From contig JADGGK010000002.1 in assembly GCA_019689975.1 (NCBI GenBank), positions 1 through 38,113 of the forward strand: a stretch of DNA of 38,113 nucleotides, in the 5' to 3' direction. The notes beneath the pieces were generated by a model. The model made no database searches. It saw only the letters and a program-made list of their open reading frames with translations, and was not told the DNA's origin. Shown piece after piece: positions 14,581 through 23,569 of the stretch. This stretch comes from Pseudolabrys sp. Its GTDB lineage: Bacteria; Pseudomonadota; Alphaproteobacteria; Rhizobiales; Xanthobacteraceae. Position numbers and translations under genes: made by a program. Every line of letters begins with the position of its first letter. Position 1 is the stretch's first letter.

Positions 14581-15816
14581 ATGGAAGTTCTCATCATCGG
14601 CGGCGGCATCGGCGGCTTGACGCTGGGCCTGATGTTGCACCGCGCAGGCATTGCTTGTCGCATCTTCGAGGCCGCGCCCGAGCTCAAGGCCGTCGGCGTC
14701 GGCATCAACATCCTACCGCACGCATCGCGCGAATTGTGCGCGCTTGGCCTCGAGGAAGCCTTGTCCAAGGTCGCGGTCATCACGCGCGAATACCGTTTCT
14801 ACAATCGTTTCGGACAATTCATTTATAGCGAACCTGCCGGCCGGTTCGCCGGCTACGACGTGCCGCAGTTCTCCATTCATCGTGGCGATCTGCAGATGGT
14901 TCTCCTTGATGCGTTCGTCGCGCGCGCCGGCCGCGACCGGATCATCCTCGGCCATCGTTGCACCGGAGTCGACTACGAAGGCGATGAAGCCGTGGCCTAT
15001 TTCGAGGACGTCGACGGTAAGCCATTGCCGCCGCAACGCGGCACGGTCGCCGTTTCCTGCGAGGGCATTCATTCGGTCTTGCGCAAGCAGCTTTATCCGA
15101 ACGAAGGCCCGCCCAAATATTCCGGCATCAACATGTGGCGCGGGGTCACGCGCTGGAAACCGTTCATGTCCGGCGCCAGCATGATCCGCGTCGGTTGGCA
15201 TCATCCGGCGAAGCTCCTCATCTATCCGATCCGCAACAATATCGACGCCGAAGGTCGCCAACTCGTGAACTGGGTCGTCGATATCGAGACGCCGCAATAC
15301 CAGGCGCGCGACTGGAACCGGCGCGGCCGCCTTGAGGATTTCCTGCCCGCCATGGCGGATTGGCACTTCGACTGGCTCGACGTTCCGCAATTCATTGCCA
15401 GTGCCGACATGATCCTCGAATATCCCATGGTCGATCAGGATCCGTTGCCGCGGTGGAGTTTCGGTCGTCTCACGCTTCTGGGCGATGCCGCGCATCCGAT
15501 GTATCCGCGCGGCGCCAACGGCGCAGCGCAAGCGATCCTCGATTGCCGTGCCCTCGCCGATGCGTTGAAGACGCATCGCGATCCCATCGCGGCTTTGAGG
15601 GCTTACGAAGCCGAACGTTTGCCGGCGACTGCCAAGGTGGTGTTGACCAATCGCAAAGCCCCGCCGGATGCCATCCTTTACGAAGTTTATCGCCGCACCG
15701 GCGACAAGCCGTTCAAGAACATCGACGACGTGATCAGCCACGAAGAACTGAGGGCGCTGTCGGAAAACTATAAGCGCATCGCTGGTTACGACAGGGAGCG
15801 GCTCAAGCAAGCATGA
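14581..15816 (+). CDS. FAD-dependent aromatic monooxygenase-like oxidoreductase
   Basis: A 411-residue class A flavoprotein monooxygenase. The Rossmann motif GGGIGGL lies at residues 7-13 (MEVLIIGGGIGGLTLGLMLH). The second FAD motif GDAAHPMYPRGANGAAQAI starts near residue 301. The length and the middle segments are like salicylate or 3-hydroxybenzoate hydroxylases, which hydroxylate aromatic rings with NAD(P)H and oxygen. The true substrate is not evident. ATG 14581 has GGAAGGA at the right distance, so the short upstream extension is rejected. The gene is followed on the same strand by a GMC oxidoreductase; the pair may act on one compound, which is inferred. Confidence 0.87.
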   Translation: MEVLIIGGGIGGLTLGLMLHRAGIACRIFEAAPELKAVGVGINILPHASRELCALGLEEALSKVAVITREYRFYNRFGQFIYSEPAGRFAGYDVPQFSIHRGDLQMVLLDAFVARAGRDRIILGHRCTGVDYEGDEAVAYFEDVDGKPLPPQRGTVAVSCEGIHSVLRKQLYPNEGPPKYSGINMWRGVTRWKPFMSGASMIRVGWHHPAKLLIYPIRNNIDAEGRQLVNWVVDIETPQYQARDWNRRGRLEDFLPAMADWHFDWLDVPQFIASADMILEYPMVDQDPLPRWSFGRLTLLGDAAHPMYPRGANGAAQAILDCRALADALKTHRDPIAALRAYEAERLPATAKVVLTNRKAPPDAILYEVYRRTGDKPFKNIDDVISHEELRALSENYKRIAGYDRERLKQA

Positions 15817-15963
15817 TCGTCACCAAATCCGATCGTGCTTTCGGGCACGCGCCCGCTTCGCGGACAAGATCCGGGATCCAGCGCGGCAGTCCCGGTAATG
15901 GTGCGAAAGACGACCGCTTGCCGAGCGCCGCGTAGCGCAGCGGCTAGGCAGAGACGGAAGCGG

Positions 15964-17607
15964 ATGATGGTACGGACGACGGCGGACGCGACACCGCTCG
16001 AGGGCGAGTTCGATTATGTCATCGTCGGAGCCGGGTCGGCTGGCTGCGTGCTGGCGAACCGGCTTTCGGCCGAGCCGTCCCGGCGCGTGCTGGTCCTGGA
16101 GGCGGGCAGCCGCGACAATTGGATCTGGTTTCACATTCCGGTCGGCTATCTTTTCGCCATTGGCAATCCACGGGCCGACTGGCTGTTCAAGACCGAGCCG
16201 GAGCCCGGTCTCAACGGGCGCAGTCTCAATTACCCTCGCGGCAAGGTGATCGGGGGCTGCTCCGCGATCAATGGGATGATCTACATGCTGGGGCAGGCCG
16301 CCGATTACGATAATTGGCGGCAGCTCGGCCTGCCGGGATGGTCCTGGGACGACGTGCGCCCGTACTTTCGCAAGCATGTCGACCATTTTCTCAACAGCGA
16401 GCACCATGGCGTAGGCGGCGAATGGCGCGTCGAGCCGATGCGGCTGAAATGGGAGATTCTCGAGGCGTTCCGCGCAGCGGCGATCCAGTTCGGCATTCGC
16501 CCGGTCGACGATTTCAACACGGGAGACAACGAGGGCGTCTGTTATTTTCACGTCAACCAGAAACGCGGCAGGCGCTGGTCGGCGGCACGCGGGTTCCTGA
16601 AGCCAGTGCTGCATCGGCCGAATCTGCGGGTCGAGACAGGCTGTCTGGTCGAGCGCGTCCTGTTCGATGGCCGGCGCGCGAATGGCGTGCGCTGGAGGCA
16701 GGACGGCGTTACGCGTTATGCGCGCTGCCGCGGCGAGGTCATCCTTTCCGCCGGCGCGATCGGTTCGCCACATCTCCTGATGCTATCGGGCATTGGTCCG
16801 GCGGCGCAGCTCGTCGATTGCGGCGTGCCGCTTCTACTCGACAAACCGGGTGTCGGCGCCAACCTCCAGGACCACCTGCAACTGCGCCTGATCTTCAGAG
16901 TGGAAGGCGTCAAGACCTTGAACGAGACCTACGCTTCGTTCGCGGGCCGCGCCGCGATGGCGCTCGACTACGCGCTCCGCCGGCGGGGACCCATGACCAT
17001 GGCTCCTTCGCAGCTCGGCATCTTCACCCGCTCCGATCCGACACAGGACCGCGCCAACATTCAGTATCACGTGCAGCCCCTGTCGCTCGACAAGTTCGGC
17101 GAACCGTTGCACCCGTTTCCCGCCTTTACGGCGAGTGTCGCCAATCTACGGCCGACCAGCCGCGGCCGGATCTCGTTGCGCTCCGCCGATCCGACCGTGC
17201 CACCCGCCATCGCGCCCAACTATCTGTCGACGCCGGAGGATCGCCGCGTCGCCGCCGACTCAATTCGCGTGACGCGGCGAATTGTGGCGCAGCCGGCGCT
17301 TCAAAAGTACAGACCGGTCGAGCACACTCCCGGCCCGCATATTCGCGACGACGATGAGGAAGCGCTGGTCAGGGCCGCCGGCGACATCGGCACCACGATC
17401 TTCCATCCCGTCGGCACGGCAAAGATGGGCCGTCACGACGATATCGGCGCCGTGGTGGATGCCCGCCTCCGCGTCATCGGCATCGATCGTCTGCGCGTCG
17501 TCGACGCCTCCGTCATGCCTTCGATCACCTCAGGCAATACCAATTCGCCCACCATGATGATCGCGGAAAAGGGGGCGACCATGGTCTTGGAAGATGCGCG
17601 CGGTTGA
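15964..17607 (+). CDS. GMC family oxidoreductase (choline dehydrogenase-like)
   Basis: A 547-residue FAD enzyme of the glucose-methanol-choline family. The FAD motif DYVIVGAGSAGCVLANRLS is at residues 17-35. The first GMC signature is at about 91-110 (PRGKVIGGCSAINGMIYMLG), and the second signature (GAIGSPHLLMLSGIGP) is near residue 260. At the C-terminus FHPVGTAKMG and the NTNSPTMMIAEKGA block carry the active-site His and Asn. Such enzymes oxidise primary or secondary alcohols. ATG 15964 or 15967 both fit; GGAAGCGG precedes. It lies about 150 bases after the FAD monooxygenase gene. Substrate unknown. Confidence 0.9.
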   Translation: MMVRTTADATPLEGEFDYVIVGAGSAGCVLANRLSAEPSRRVLVLEAGSRDNWIWFHIPVGYLFAIGNPRADWLFKTEPEPGLNGRSLNYPRGKVIGGCSAINGMIYMLGQAADYDNWRQLGLPGWSWDDVRPYFRKHVDHFLNSEHHGVGGEWRVEPMRLKWEILEAFRAAAIQFGIRPVDDFNTGDNEGVCYFHVNQKRGRRWSAARGFLKPVLHRPNLRVETGCLVERVLFDGRRANGVRWRQDGVTRYARCRGEVILSAGAIGSPHLLMLSGIGPAAQLVDCGVPLLLDKPGVGANLQDHLQLRLIFRVEGVKTLNETYASFAGRAAMALDYALRRRGPMTMAPSQLGIFTRSDPTQDRANIQYHVQPLSLDKFGEPLHPFPAFTASVANLRPTSRGRISLRSADPTVPPAIAPNYLSTPEDRRVAADSIRVTRRIVAQPALQKYRPVEHTPGPHIRDDDEEALVRAAGDIGTTIFHPVGTAKMGRHDDIGAVVDARLRVIGIDRLRVVDASVMPSITSGNTNSPTMMIAEKGATMVLEDARG

Positions 17608-17642
17608 TCCACAATTGGGGGTCGAATCAAGGGGGTGCTGCC

Positions 17643-18212
17643 ATGAACATCGTTGGACGCGCAAAGGGCATTCTGTTCGACCCCAAGGCGGAATGGGCCA
17701 AGATCGCCGGTGAGCCGGGTGACGCGGCGTTCCTCTTGCCAAATTACGTAATGATTCTGGCGGCAATTCCGCCGCTCTGTCGGTTCATTCGCATGAGCTT
17801 CATCGGTTACGACGGATTCCGATTCGGCATAGGATCCGGGCTCGTTCGTGCGATCATCGTTTACGTGCTGTCGCTGGTCATGGTGTTCGTGACGGCTTAT
17901 GTCATCGACTTCCTGGCCGGCACGTTCGGCGGTCGCAAGGATCTCGCCAGCGCGATGCGGGTCGCCTCGTACTCGCCGACGGCAGCCTGGGTTGCCGGCG
18001 TTTTCACTCTCATTCCGTTTCTCGGAATTCTTACCATCCTCGGCCTCTACAGCATCTATCTCCTGCACACCGGTCTCGTCGCGCTGATGAAACCAGCGGT
18101 CGACAAGGCGGTCATCTACACGATCGTGGTCGTCGTCTGTCTCGTGGTGCTGTGGTTCGTGGTTGCAGGCATCGTTTTCGGCATCCTCGGTATGGGGATG
18201 ATGACGATGTGA
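17643..18212 (+). CDS. YIP1 family membrane protein
   Basis: A 189-residue integral membrane protein beginning MNIVGRAKGILFDPKAEWAK, the usual opening of bacterial YIP1 proteins. Several hydrophobic helices follow (about residues 33-50, 68-95, 113-145 and 160-189). The C-terminus is almost wholly hydrophobic. AAGGGGG precedes ATG 17643 at a good distance. The family has no settled function in bacteria. It follows the GMC gene by 35 bases and is convergent with the transketolase-like gene. Confidence 0.83.
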   Translation: MNIVGRAKGILFDPKAEWAKIAGEPGDAAFLLPNYVMILAAIPPLCRFIRMSFIGYDGFRFGIGSGLVRAIIVYVLSLVMVFVTAYVIDFLAGTFGGRKDLASAMRVASYSPTAAWVAGVFTLIPFLGILTILGLYSIYLLHTGLVALMKPAVDKAVIYTIVVVVCLVVLWFVVAGIVFGILGMGMMTM

Positions 18213-18287
18213 CGAGGCGCCGCCGGCGGCGGGCGGAGCTTCGCCCCGGGGTGGTTCGTTCGCGCGGGGATTGGCCGGCGCGGGGCG

Positions 18288-20672
18288 TTACGGCAGCGCC
18301 TTGAGATGCCGAATGGGCCGGCCGGGCGCGACGGTCTGCGCCGCCGCGACGATGGCATTGGCGTCGATGCCATAGTGCCGGTACAGCTCGGCAAGCGAAC
18401 CGGTCTGGCCGAAATGCTCGACACCCAGCGAGCGCGTGCGGTGGCCGGCCACCGCGCCGAGCCAGGCGAGCGTTGCCGGGTGGCCGTCGAGCACCGTCAC
18501 CAGTCCGCAATGCGGGGGCACGTCGGCCAATAGGCGCTCGATATGCGAGCGCGCACCCACGAGTCCGCGTTCGCGCGCGCGCTGGGCCGCGGTCCAGCCG
18601 GCATTGAGCCGGTCGGCGGAGGTGACCGCGAGCAGGCCCACGTCGCGACGATCCTCCGCCATCAAGCCGACCGCCTCGATCGCTTCGGGCGCAATGGCGC
18701 CGGTATAGGCGACGATGACCTGCGCGTTCGGCCCCGGCTCGCGCAGCCAATAGGCGCCGTCGACGATCTGTTGACGCAGCGACGCCGTCATCGGCCGTCT
18801 GATCTGCTCGATCGGCCGCGTGGAGAGCCGCAGATAGACCGCGCCACCGGTTTCGTCGCGCAGCCAGTTGCGTTCGGAGGGTGCCGCGTCCCCGTCCTTC
18901 TGAATGTATTCGAAGGCCCAGCGCATGATCACCGCGAGTTCGTCGACGAAAGCCGGCTCGAAACACGCAAGGCCGTCCTGCGCCATGCCGATCAGCGGTT
19001 CAGCAATGGATTGATGCGCCCCGCCCTCCGGGGCGAGGGTGATGCCCGAGGGCGTCGCCACGACGATGAATCGCGCGTCCTGGTAGCAGGCATAGTTCAA
19101 CTGATCGAGACCGCGGGCGATGAACGGATCGTAGAGCGTGCCGATCGGCAGGAGCCGCACGCCGTTGATCGCGTGCGAGAGCCCGAGCGCCGCCAGCAGG
19201 ATGAACAGGTTGGCTTCCGCGATGCCGAGCTCGATATGCTGTCCCTTGGGCGAGAACTCCCAGTTAAAGGTGGTGGGGATGCGCTCGCTTTTGAACGTGT
19301 CGGCCATATGCTCTCGCGCGAACAGTCCGCGCCGGTTCACCCAGGGCCCGAGATTGGTCGAGACGGTCACGTCCGGCGAAGCGGTCACGATGCGACTGGC
19401 GAACTCGTCCTTGCCGCGGCCGATTTCATTGAGGAGGGAACCGAAGCCGGCCTGGGTCGACATCACCGGCTGGATGGCCACGGCGAGTTCGTCCGGCACC
19501 GGAACGCGGGCTGCCTTCAGACGGCGTTCACCTCCTTGCGCGCAAGGCACGCGTTGCAGGAATGCCTCGATCTTCGCCGGATCCGCCAAACCCTCGAATT
19601 TGTCCCACTCGTGACCTGGGCGCACGCCATTGAGCTCGCGGAACGCATCCATTTGCGCCGGCGTCATCAGGCCCGAGTGGTTGTCCTTGTGGCCCGCGAA
19701 GGGCAGACCGAAGCCCTTGATGGTGTAGCAGATGAAACACGTCGGCCGGTCATGTTTTACTGCGTGAAGCGCGTCGAGGATGGTCGGCAGGTCATGGCCA
19801 CCGAGATTGTTCATCAGCGCGGCAAGCTCGGCGTCCGAGCGCCGCTCGAGCAGTCGCGTCACCTCACCCTGGTCGCCAATGTCGTCATTGAGGCGTTTGC
19901 GCCAGGCGGCGCCACCGGCAAACACCAGCGCCGAATAGAGAGAATTCGGGCAGCCGTCGATCCATTCCTTCAACCGCGCGCCGCCGGGCTCCTTGAACGC
20001 CGCCTGCTGCAACGACCCGTATTTGAGAATGACGACATCCCAGCCGAAATTCCTGAAAAGCTGTTCATAACGCTCCCACAATCCCTCGCGCACCACCGCG
20101 TCGAGACTCTGGCGGTTATAATCGATGATCCACCAGCAATTGCGCAGGCCCTGCTTCCAGCCTTCAAGCACGGCTTCGAAAACATTGCCCTCGTCGAGTT
20201 CGGCATCGCCGACCAGGGCGATCATCCGGCCTTCGGGTCGCTCCAATCCCCAACCATGCATGCGCACATAGTCCTGCACCAGCGACGAGAATAATGTCTG
20301 CGCGACGCCGAGGCCCACCGAGCCGGTCGAGAAATCCACGTCGTCCGTGTCCTTGGTGCGGGATGGATAACTCTGCGCGCCCTTGTAGCCGCGGAAGGAC
20401 TGAAGGCGCTCGCGCGTCTGCTTGCCAAGCAGATACTGGATTGCATGGAAGATCGGCGCGGCATGCGGCTTGACCGCCACGCGGTCCTCCGGCCGCAACA
20501 CGTCGAAATAGAGCGCTGTCATGATGGTCGCGAGTGAAGCGCACGATGCCTGATGCCCGCCGACCTTCAGTCCGTCGGGGTTCTCACGCAGGTGGTTGGC
20601 GTTGTGGATCATCCAGCTCGCCAGCCAAAGCACCTTTTTTTCGAGCTCGCGCAGAATGGTCGTATCGGTCAT
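18288..20672 (-). CDS. AceE/transketolase-like thiamine diphosphate enzyme (E1-type)
   Basis: A 794-residue enzyme of the transketolase superfamily. The thiamine diphosphate motif GDAELDEGN is at residues 155-163 and ends with the NRQSLD block at 186-191. The pyrimidine domain contains QHIELGIAEANLF (about 485-500), and a C-terminal transketolase-type domain follows. It is closer to the single-chain pyruvate dehydrogenase E1 (AceE) than to ordinary transketolase, but shorter than the usual AceE of about 890 residues. It likely decarboxylates a 2-oxo acid or transfers a ketol unit. There is no adjacent lipoyl E2 or E3 gene in the window. It is monocistronic by context, between convergent YIP1 and co-directional mepA. 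Substrate unknown. Confidence 0.82.
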   Translation of the reverse strand: MTDTTILRELEKKVLWLASWMIHNANHLRENPDGLKVGGHQASCASLATIMTALYFDVLRPEDRVAVKPHAAPIFHAIQYLLGKQTRERLQSFRGYKGAQSYPSRTKDTDDVDFSTGSVGLGVAQTLFSSLVQDYVRMHGWGLERPEGRMIALVGDAELDEGNVFEAVLEGWKQGLRNCWWIIDYNRQSLDAVVREGLWERYEQLFRNFGWDVVILKYGSLQQAAFKEPGGARLKEWIDGCPNSLYSALVFAGGAAWRKRLNDDIGDQGEVTRLLERRSDAELAALMNNLGGHDLPTILDALHAVKHDRPTCFICYTIKGFGLPFAGHKDNHSGLMTPAQMDAFRELNGVRPGHEWDKFEGLADPAKIEAFLQRVPCAQGGERRLKAARVPVPDELAVAIQPVMSTQAGFGSLLNEIGRGKDEFASRIVTASPDVTVSTNLGPWVNRRGLFAREHMADTFKSERIPTTFNWEFSPKGQHIELGIAEANLFILLAALGLSHAINGVRLLPIGTLYDPFIARGLDQLNYACYQDARFIVVATPSGITLAPEGGAHQSIAEPLIGMAQDGLACFEPAFVDELAVIMRWAFEYIQKDGDAAPSERNWLRDETGGAVYLRLSTRPIEQIRRPMTASLRQQIVDGAYWLREPGPNAQVIVAYTGAIAPEAIEAVGLMAEDRRDVGLLAVTSADRLNAGWTAAQRARERGLVGARSHIERLLADVPPHCGLVTVLDGHPATLAWLGAVAGHRTRSLGVEHFGQTGSLAELYRHYGIDANAIVAAAQTVAPGRPIRHLKALP

Positions 20673-20943
20673 GCGGCAAGCCTAGAACAGGTTTCGATCG
20701 GATTGAATCGCTGCTGTCGTTGCGCGCAAGCCCTGCGGGGAGGGCGACGCAATCAGGGCGTCAGCATGGTCAACTCCGCATTGCGTCGCCGCGATCGCCA
20801 CATTGGCTCAAGATCAACGAAAGCCGCTTCAGCGTGCCGCCGCCGGGCGCGAACCAGGAACGATCGGCTGCCTTGGGCGCCCCGAGTGCTGCGATCGTCC
20901 GCTCGGTGCGTCATGCGCGGCAGGCAGGTTCGATCGGGACGCT

Positions 20944-21957
20944 TTACCGCGTCTTGGCAATCGCGCCGTCCGCTTTGGGCGGGGCCTCGAGCACGGCTTT
21001 GCAGGCTCGTGGCAGGTCGGCCAGCATGATCGGCTTGGGCGGCTTGGCCGGCGGTTTGATCACGGGGTGCAGCACCTTCTCGCTGAACCAGTAGGAGAGT
21101 TCCTTGTCGCTGCAGCCGTCGCCCGCAGGCACCGGTGGCTGCCGGCGGCACTGCGGCGAATCCGCCGGACATTTCAATCGCACATGCATGTGATCGGCAT
21201 GGCCGTACCAGGGACGCACTTTGCTCATCCAGGCGCGATGTCTCCCCGCTTCCAGGCGGCACAATTCCTTCTTGATTGCGGCATTGACCAACACCCGTTC
21301 GACTTCGGGTTGCTCGGCCGCGGCGCGGATGAAAGCGGCATGCGCCGAGGTCCAAGTCTCGGGATCGACGGTGAGCTTGTCCGCGGCAACCACGCTCGTC
21401 GCGACGAGCGTCTCGCGCTCCTCGGCGCTCAACCTTCGGTCGGGCATGGGCCTGAACCAGATGTCGACGTCGAGCCCGGTCTGGTGACTCATATGATCGG
21501 CGACCGTCGGTCCGCCGCGAGGCTGCGCCATGTCGCCGATGAGGATCCCCGGCCAGCCGGTCGCTTTGGCCGCAAGCGGGGCGAAACGCTTCAGGAAATT
21601 GACGAGTTCGGGATGGCCCCAGTTGCGGTTGCGCGACAATCGCATGATCTGCCAATTCGGGCCGTCCGCCGGCAGCGCCACTCCTCCGGCAAGACAGCCG
21701 CGCGGGTAATAGCCGATCGCCGCCGGCCTGCCGCGGCTGGGCAGTTTCACGTCGCCGAACAGGATCTTGGCGGGCGTGAGCTGCTCGCGCGCGGCGGCGA
21801 GCGGCTGTTTGGTGGGCGGCAAGGGCGCGCTTGCGGCCGTAAGCGCCGGGTGTGGGGACGGCTGCGCCGGCGCGGCGACGCAACCGAGCGCCATGACTCC
21901 GGCAAGGCATGCGGCAAGGCGAGCGACCATCAAGCGCAAGGTCCGTGATTCCCGCAT
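20944..21957 (-). CDS. mepA: Penicillin-insensitive murein endopeptidase
   Basis: A 337-residue LAS-type zinc peptidase that cuts D-alanyl-meso-diaminopimelyl cross-links in peptidoglycan. The family motifs are visible: the SHQTGLDVDIWF block (His158, Asp165) and the ADHMHVRL block (His256, His258). YYPRGCLAGG and QIMRLSRNRNWGHP are other MepA hallmarks. The N-terminus has a basic start and a hydrophobic stretch to about residue 28, consistent with export to the periplasm. A cysteine at 26 could be a lipid site, but the -3 position is not typical. Start 21957 is used; ATG 21930 is equally possible. Six or more cysteines (88, 233, 264 and later) may form disulfides. Confidence 0.9.
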   Translation of the reverse strand: MRESRTLRLMVARLAACLAGVMALGCVAAPAQPSPHPALTAASAPLPPTKQPLAAAREQLTPAKILFGDVKLPSRGRPAAIGYYPRGCLAGGVALPADGPNWQIMRLSRNRNWGHPELVNFLKRFAPLAAKATGWPGILIGDMAQPRGGPTVADHMSHQTGLDVDIWFRPMPDRRLSAEERETLVATSVVAADKLTVDPETWTSAHAAFIRAAAEQPEVERVLVNAAIKKELCRLEAGRHRAWMSKVRPWYGHADHMHVRLKCPADSPQCRRQPPVPAGDGCSDKELSYWFSEKVLHPVIKPPAKPPKPIMLADLPRACKAVLEAPPKADGAIAKTR

Positions 21958-22363
21958 TCAGCCTGTCAGGTTGCGGCAATGCTGTCAGCTCAATTATGAC
22001 GCCTGGGGCCAATATGACGCCCCCATCTCGGCGTCGGCCCAGCACCCGGGCTGACAATGAAAACCTTTGTTTATCAAGGCGATAACCGGCAATTGCGGCG
22101 ATTCTGCGCCGCTGCATGGGGGGCACTTCGGGCGAGCCGCTTCGAAGGGATGTGCGGGCGGCGGCCATGGTTTGCGCGGCGATGCGCTAATCGATGCTCC
22201 GGGCGCGCGAAGATGGCTGGCATTTGGACGGCCATTCGTCTGCGCCGGTAGCGTTCCCGGACGCGGCCGTCGCTCTTGAATTCCGACACGCCTTGTCGCC
22301 ATCTCCTCAATCGCCCGAGCGGGTCGCCGGGCCATCCGGTCCGGCGGCCGCCACCTGTGGATC
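21958..22363. other. Intergenic region with short direct repeats
   Basis: About 400 bases between divergent mepA and a small hypothetical gene, with no coding frame I can support. CTGTCAG occurs twice (21963-21969 and 21982-21988, 19 bases apart), and TATGACGCC occurs twice (21995-22003 and 22013-22021, 18 bases apart). Repeats at near two-turn spacing could be binding sites for a regulator of mepA. An ATG frame from 22057 of 64 codons is Arg-rich and has no good ribosome binding site, so it is not called. Confidence 0.35.
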
Positions 22364-22618
22364 ATGGCCGAAGATCTGACGAACACGGTCATCGCCTGGG
22401 CCAGCGAGGTTGCTCGTTGCGCGGCGGCGCTTCCCTCGAGGCAGGCGCGCGACGAGTATCTCGCCGAGCGGCGTCGCGAGTTGATGGCTGGCGCGCTCGG
22501 CGAAGGCGTGGCCGAAGACGACGCTGCAATCCTCGCCGACGCGTGCGTCAACGCGGCGCGCAGGCTCTTGATCGAATTGCTGGCACAACGGGCGGGTGTT
22601 CCGGAAGGGCGCGCCTGA
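22364..22618 (+). CDS. Small hypothetical protein
   Basis: An 84-residue, mostly helical, acidic and alanine-rich protein (MAEDLTNTVIAWASEVARCA at the start). It has two cysteines and no membrane segment or recognisable domain. Codon third positions are GC-rich and match neighbouring genes, which supports a real gene, though the ribosome binding site is weak. It is convergent with greA. I do not recognise the family and assign no function. Confidence 0.55.
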   Translation: MAEDLTNTVIAWASEVARCAAALPSRQARDEYLAERRRELMAGALGEGVAEDDAAILADACVNAARRLLIELLAQRAGVPEGRA

Positions 22619-22687
22619 CGCGCGGGGGCGGCTCGCGCGATGTCGGGCGTGACATGGCTTGCGTGCCGACGGCCCGTGCGCGCGCAG

Positions 22688-23182
22688 CTATTTTTTGGGA
22701 CCCTGCTCGAGCCACTCTATCTTGCGGATCTTGTAGCTCTTGGCGCCGCCCGGAGCCTCGACCTCGACGGTGGTGCCCTTGGTTTTGCCGATCAGCGCGC
22801 GCGCGATCGGGGAGTTGACCGATATCTTCCCTTTGCCGGCATCGGCCTCCGGCTCGCCGACGATCTGCCAGACCTTCTCCTCCTCGTCGTCTTCGGCGAC
22901 CAAGGTCACCGTGGCCCCGAACTTCACGGTGTCGCCCGAGAGTTTCGAGACGTCGATCACCTCGGCGCGCGAGAGCTTGTCCTCGAGCTCGGCGATGCGG
23001 GCCTCGTTGATCTCCTGCTCGGCCTTGGCCGCCTGATACTCGGAATTCTCGACCAGGTTGGAATCGTCAGTGATCGCCTCTTGGATCCGCTGGATCAGCC
23101 GCGGACGCTCGACGCGAATGCGATGTTTCAGCTCGTTTTCCAGAGCTGCATAGCCTGCCGCGGTCATGGGAAACTTGGTCAT
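22688..23182 (-). CDS. Transcription elongation factor GreA-like protein
   Basis: A 164-residue protein with the complete GreA layout: an N-terminal coiled coil ([20 protein letters not shown] to about 75) and a C-terminal FKBP-like domain ([35 protein letters not shown]). Gre factors enter the RNA polymerase secondary channel and trigger transcript cleavage through two acidic residues at the coiled-coil tip (Asp41 and Glu44 in E. coli). Here the tip reads [12 protein letters not shown]. The glutamate is present (Glu45), but the residue before Leu is Asn42, and the tip is one residue longer. It could be a second, modified GreA rather than the main one. ATG 23182 has AGGA just upstream. Confidence 0.88.
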   Translation of the reverse strand: MTKFPMTAAGYAALENELKHRIRVERPRLIQRIQEAITDDSNLVENSEYQAAKAEQEINEARIAELEDKLSRAEVIDVSKLSGDTVKFGATVTLVAEDDEEEKVWQIVGEPEADAGKGKISVNSPIARALIGKTKGTTVEVEAPGGAKSYKIRKIEWLEQGPKK

Positions 23183-23569
23183 CAATTCCTGCTTCCATTG
23201 CGACGAGGGGAGCCTTACTCGATGTGGCGGGCCGTTTGCCCGCGTCAAGCCATTGTGCCCCCTCCCGGTTCCTTTTTCATTGGAATGGGCTCATTTGAAC
23301 GGGCCCCGCGGCCGTCGCGGGCGATTGCCCCGTGCGCGCGGTCGCGGGTCCGCAATGCGTCTCCTGCCTCCAACCGGCGCGCCATTCGCCGCATGGGCGT
23401 TCGCGGCGACGGACGCCTTCCCCTCCCGGGGGGACCAGGATACCACCGCCAACTCTGCCCTCGTTGGCGCAGAAAATCGAGCCCCGCCCGTCGCCGCTCG
23501 TCATGAGGCCGAGCGCAGCGCCTTACGGGATCGCGACCGCCGAATGTCCTTCCCTGCTCCGCCCCGTCG
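23183..23569. other. Intergenic region, no supported gene
   Basis: About 390 bases between greA and a small hypothetical gene on the same strand. The open frames here are Arg, Pro and Gly-rich and look like non-coding GC-rich sequence. No RNA gene or clear terminator was seen. Confidence 0.5.

Noticed and set aside
18543-20294. A 583-codon plus-strand frame opposite the AceE-like gene
   Set aside because: Antisense shadow with no recognisable motif.
22057-22251. A 64-codon frame upstream of the 84-residue gene
   Set aside because: Arg-rich composition and no ribosome binding site; likely non-coding.
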